NCBI GenBank assembly: GCA_017557715.1 | Contig: JAFYYE010000301.1 | Location: 1-8,481 of the forward strand | DNA from: Pseudobutyrivibrio sp. | GTDB taxonomy: Bacteria; Bacillota; Clostridia; Lachnospirales; Lachnospiraceae | Direction of reading: 5' to 3' | DNA length: 8,481 nucleotides | In this document: positions 5,887-8,481 of the stretch, in pieces | Position numbering within the stretch: position 1 is the stretch's first letter | Layout of the letters: each line of letters starts with the position of its first letter | The notes under the pieces: model-generated | The model's input: the letters and a program-made list of their open reading frames with translations, nothing else | Database searches by the model: none | Told to the model about the DNA's origin: nothing | Made by a program: the position numbers and the translations under genes

Positions 5887-5909
5887 AAACAGCGTGGTTA
5901 CAACTGTTT
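5887..5909. promoter_or_regulatory. Inverted repeat in the leader of the small XRE gene
   Basis: AAACAG (5887-5892) and CTGTTT (5904-5909) form 6-base arms around 11 bases, just past the predicted transcription start. The spacer contains TGGTTA, which is also the half-site of the dyad before hsdM. It is a plausible operator for the XRE protein encoded next. Confidence 0.4.
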
Positions 5910-5932
5910 TAAAGTTAAGAGGAGATCAAATT

Positions 5933-6136
5933 ATGGCAGTATCTTACAAGAAACTTTTTAAGTTAATGATTGATAAGGATATGAAGCGAAAAGATTTGAT
6001 TAAAAAGACTGGTTTAAGTTATGCAACGATTGCAAAGCTTGAAAATGGTGACAACGTGCAGATGGAAGTGCTAGAAAGAATCTGCAAAGAATTTAAGTGC
6101 CAATTAAACGATATAGCAGAAATTATTTTTGATTAG
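5933..6136 (+). CDS. Small XRE-family regulator upstream of hsdM (67 aa)
   Basis: This is a single-domain Cro/CI-type helix-turn-helix of 67 residues: helix 2 around KRKDLIKKTG (18-27), recognition helix SYATIAKLENG (29-39), then MEVLERICKEFKCQLNDIAEI closing the bundle. I chose ATG 5933 because AAGAGGAG (5917-5924) sits 8 bases upstream and the HTH family starts here; an in-frame GTG at 5894 would add 13 residues and lacks a ribosome binding site. It lies 68 bases before hsdM on the same strand. Small regulators of this kind commonly precede restriction-modification genes, where they time methylase and nuclease expression (compare the controller proteins of type II systems). The two nearby inverted repeats are its likely targets. 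Confidence 0.85.
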   Translation: MAVSYKKLFKLMIDKDMKRKDLIKKTGLSYATIAKLENGDNVQMEVLERICKEFKCQLNDIAEIIFD

Positions 6137-6137
6137 A

Positions 6138-6185
6138 TGTCCGTTTTTAGGGACAGCGTTGAATATAAAATGGTTATTATAACCA
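6138..6185. promoter_or_regulatory. Hairpin and 15-base dyad between xre and hsdM
   Basis: TGTCC/GGACA (6138-6142, 6151-6155) can form a short hairpin just after the XRE stop. It is followed by TGGTTAT-T-ATAACCA (6171-6185), a perfect 15-base odd palindrome 20 bases before the hsdM start and 9 bases before its AGGAGA ribosome binding site. The second is a likely repressor operator; a -10-like TATAAC (6178-6183) inside it may belong to an internal promoter, though no -35 box matches. Confidence 0.5.
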
Positions 6186-6204
6186 GTAATAGTTAGGAGA
6201 ACGA

Positions 6205-8073
6205 ATGGATAACAAAAGTATCAAAAAGTTAGAAGCAGATTTATGGGAGTCAGCAGACTTACTCCGTGCAGGTTCAAAATTAACATCAAATCAATACTGT
6301 ATGCCTGTTCTTGGATTGCTATTCCTTAGATATGCATACAGTCGATTTAAGATGGTTGAAGAGGAAATATTAAAGACAAGACCTGTTAGAAATGGGAGAC
6401 AAATGCCTGTTGAAGCAAGTGATTTTGCAGCTAAAAGTGCATTGTTTCTTCCTAAAGAAGCTCAGTACAGCTATCTTGTTAATTTGCCTTCAAATGTTGC
6501 AGCAATGGGATTAGTAAATATTGATGGACAGCCTATGGCAAGCCTTGGAGAAGTTGTAAACAATGCAATGAATTTGGTTGAGCAGCAGAGTGAGCAGCTT
6601 ACAGGTGTTTTACCAAAGAGCTATACAGATTTTTCGGATGATTTGCTTGGAGAACTTTTAAGAATATTCAATAACAATGCTCTTGATGAGGTTGGTGGTG
6701 ATGTTATTGGACGTATTTATGAGTATTTTCTTAATAAGTTTGCTAAGAACATTGCATCTGATGATGGCGTATTCTTCACTCCAAAATCACTTGTAAAAAT
6801 GATTGTTAATGTTCTTGAGCCTAAGCAAGGGGTGCTTCTTGATCCAGCTTGTGGTTCAGGCGGTATGTTTGTTCAGACTGGTGACTTTGTAAATGAAGCA
6901 GGATTACAGGCTAATTCAAGTATGACATTTTATGGTCAGGAGAAGGTTGAGTATAATGCCCAGCTTTGTTTGATGAATATGGCTGTTCATGGTCTTACGG
7001 GTGTAATTAAGTCTGGTGATGAAGCTAACAGTTTTTATCATGATGCGCATAACCTTGAAGGTCAGTGCAATTATGTAATGGCAAATCCACCTTTCAATGT
7101 TGATAAGGTAAAAGCAGAATCTGCAACAAATGCTGGCAGATTACCTTTCGGAGTACCTAGAGAGAATAAGAATAAGGAAATCGGAAATGCAAACTATCTT
7201 TGGATTTCTTATTTCTATGCTTATCTGAATGAGACAGGTAGAGCAGGATTTGTAATGGCAGCCTCTGCAACAGATAGTCAGGGTAGCGATAAAGATATTA
7301 GAGAAAAACTTATAAAGACAGGCCATGTTGATGTCATGATTTCTGTAGGTAATAATTTCTTTTATACAAAAAGTTTACCTTGTTCGCTTTGGTTTTTTGA
7401 TAAGGGAAAAGCAGAAGAACTGAAAGACAAAGTATTATTTATTGATGCAAGAAATTATTTTACTATGGTAGATCGTACTTTGAATGAATGGAATGAATGG
7501 CAGTTAAAGAATCTTAATGCTATTGTTTGGCTCTACAGAGGTGAATTTGATAAGTACAAGCAGCTTTTAGAAGAATATAAGACTGAAATTGCAAATATGA
7601 TTTTTGAATCTGGAGAAGAAAACCTAAAAGCTGTTAATGAGGATGTATTTGTTAATGGATTTGAAATTGCTAAAAAGTGTTTAAAGACTATTAAGGAGTC
7701 AGCTAAAAGAGATATAAATTCCTGTGATAGAAAAGATAAAAAACAGGTACAAAATCAGTGGGATGAGAAAATAAGTGCAGTAGATGAGATTGTTGACGTA
7801 GTAAGGGAGGCTCATTGGTTATATAGTAAATTTGGTGTTGGAGAGTATGAAGATATACTTGGTCTATGCAAAATAGCGGATATTGATACTATTGAGTCTA
7901 AAGGATGGTCTTTAACCTCTGGGGCATATGTAGGTGTTGCACCAGTGGGGGATGATGGCGTGGATTTTGAAGAAAGAATGGCAGAAATTCATGAAGAACT
8001 ACGGTCATTACAGATAGAGAGTAATGAACTAATGGATGCTATCTCAAATAATATCAAGGAGCTTGGATTGTAA
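6205..8073 (+). CDS. hsdM: Type I restriction-modification DNA methyltransferase subunit M
   Basis: This protein has 622 residues. HsdM transfers a methyl group from S-adenosylmethionine to adenine N6 and forms the M2S core of a type I restriction enzyme. The N-terminal HsdM helical domain begins KKLEADLWESADLLRAG (7-23). The catalytic domain shows GVFFTPKSLVKMIV (188-201, motif X region), DPACGSGG (213-220, motif I for cofactor binding) and NPPF (294-297, motif IV, catalytic). The GWSLTSGAYVGVAP block (567-580) is the usual HsdM ending, followed by a coil that binds HsdS. The protein is longer than the ~500-530 residues common in the family; the extra length lies in a lysine/glutamate-rich helical stretch at about 440-560, which I take for a family variant and not a fusion. 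AGGAGA lies 4 bases before ATG 6205. hsdS starts 2 bases after the stop. Confidence 0.95.
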   Translation: MDNKSIKKLEADLWESADLLRAGSKLTSNQYCMPVLGLLFLRYAYSRFKMVEEEILKTRPVRNGRQMPVEASDFAAKSALFLPKEAQYSYLVNLPSNVAAMGLVNIDGQPMASLGEVVNNAMNLVEQQSEQLTGVLPKSYTDFSDDLLGELLRIFNNNALDEVGGDVIGRIYEYFLNKFAKNIASDDGVFFTPKSLVKMIVNVLEPKQGVLLDPACGSGGMFVQTGDFVNEAGLQANSSMTFYGQEKVEYNAQLCLMNMAVHGLTGVIKSGDEANSFYHDAHNLEGQCNYVMANPPFNVDKVKAESATNAGRLPFGVPRENKNKEIGNANYLWISYFYAYLNETGRAGFVMAASATDSQGSDKDIREKLIKTGHVDVMISVGNNFFYTKSLPCSLWFFDKGKAEELKDKVLFIDARNYFTMVDRTLNEWNEWQLKNLNAIVWLYRGEFDKYKQLLEEYKTEIANMIFESGEENLKAVNEDVFVNGFEIAKKCLKTIKESAKRDINSCDRKDKKQVQNQWDEKISAVDEIVDVVREAHWLYSKFGVGEYEDILGLCKIADIDTIESKGWSLTSGAYVGVAPVGDDGVDFEERMAEIHEELRSLQIESNELMDAISNNIKELGL

Positions 8074-8075
8074 AA

Positions 8076-8481
8076 ATGATTTGTACAAAAATGTCAGAAG
8101 TATACGAAGGACTTTATGATGGGCCTCACGCAACACCTCCTGTTTCTAATAATGGGGCTATCTTTCTTGGAATCTCTAATATTACAAAAGATGGTCATAT
8201 AGATCTGACAGATATTAAGTATATTAGTGAGGAAGATTTACCTAAATGGACAAAACGTGTGACTCCTCAGGCAGGAGATATAGTTTTTTCTTATGAAGCC
8301 ACTTTGAATCTTTACGCTATTATACCCGAGGGGTTCAGGGGATGTCTTGGTCGAAGAATGGCACTAATTCGACCAGATGAAAAGAAGGCGCATGGAAAAT
8401 ATTTATATTATTATTTTTTCTCACCTGAGTGGAGAAAAACAGTTGCGGAGAACACAATAGTTGGCGCAACTGTCGATAGGA
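8076..8481 (+). CDS. hsdS: Type I restriction-modification specificity subunit, 3'-truncated by the window
   Basis: The frame is open from ATG 8076 to the end of the window, giving 135 residues of the first target-recognition domain. HsdS reads one half of the bipartite DNA target with each such domain and guides HsdM and HsdR. Visible marks are YDGPHATPP (14-22), FLGISNIT (30-37), a PQAGDIVFSYEAT block (64-76) and the domain-ending TIVGATVDR (127-135), which precedes the first conserved coiled-coil spacer. ATG 8076 comes 2 bases after the hsdM stop, and AAGGAG (8057-8062) inside hsdM serves as a somewhat distant ribosome binding site; ATG 8091 is an alternative. The DNA target cannot be read from this. 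Full members have about 380-420 residues, so the second domain, and probably hsdR, lie beyond 8481. Confidence 0.9.
   Translation, partial: MICTKMSEVYEGLYDGPHATPPVSNNGAIFLGISNITKDGHIDLTDIKYISEEDLPKWTKRVTPQAGDIVFSYEATLNLYAIIPEGFRGCLGRRMALIRPDEKKAHGKYLYYYFFSPEWRKTVAENTIVGATVDR

Noticed and set aside
5894..5932. GTG start at 5894 for the small XRE gene
   Set aside because: The extra 13 residues are outside the HTH fold, lie across the proposed operator and have no ribosome binding site; ATG 5933 has a strong one.
1..8481. CRISPR array, tRNA or rRNA genes, transposase or integrase
   Set aside because: I saw no regularly spaced direct repeats, no cloverleaf or rRNA stretches and no transposase or recombinase motifs on either strand.

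Overview
The window comes from a low-GC Gram-positive-type genome. AT-rich codon choice, strong purine-rich Shine-Dalgarno sites (GGAGG, AGGGGG), TATAAT promoters with TG extensions and hairpin-plus-T-run terminators all point to Bacillota. The protein flavour suggests a gut or rumen Clostridia member, perhaps Lachnospiraceae, but this is an impression and not a taxonomic assignment. All genes read left to right.

Left edge (1-772): two ordinary chromosomal genes, the end of a YbaK/EbsC-type aminoacyl-tRNA deacylase and an overlapping GNAT acetyltransferase. Next (773-1500) comes an eroded zone. It holds a start-less coding remnant, a small intact gene of unknown function closed by a strong terminator, the last ~43 codons of a WYL-domain regulator abutting that terminator, and a GC-rich block that can fold into four consecutive hairpins. 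This looks like a rearrangement scar at the edge of an accessory island.

From 1531 to the right edge lie three consecutive units, the first two each bounded by a recognisable promoter and terminator. Unit 1 (1531-3402): a MazG-like NTP pyrophosphohydrolase (COG4997-like), an HNH endonuclease overlapping it by one base, and a small zinc-ribbon protein. Unit 2 (3424-5808): an XRE regulator with an unfamiliar C-terminal half, then a 548-residue protein with a helical N-terminal region, a coiled coil and a C-terminal DUF2325-like Rossmann-type domain. Unit 3 (5865 to beyond 8481): a 67-residue XRE regulator, hsdM (type I DNA adenine methyltransferase) and the start of hsdS, which runs off the window.

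Unit 3 is a recognisable type I restriction-modification operon; its hsdR must lie outside. Units 1 and 2 have the layout of small antiviral operons: a nucleotide-hydrolysing enzyme beside a nuclease, and a regulator beside a large uncharacterised multidomain protein. They sit next to restriction-modification genes. Neither matches a named defence system that I can recall, so they are the best candidates here for undescribed systems. That role is inferred from composition and position, not shown by the sequence.
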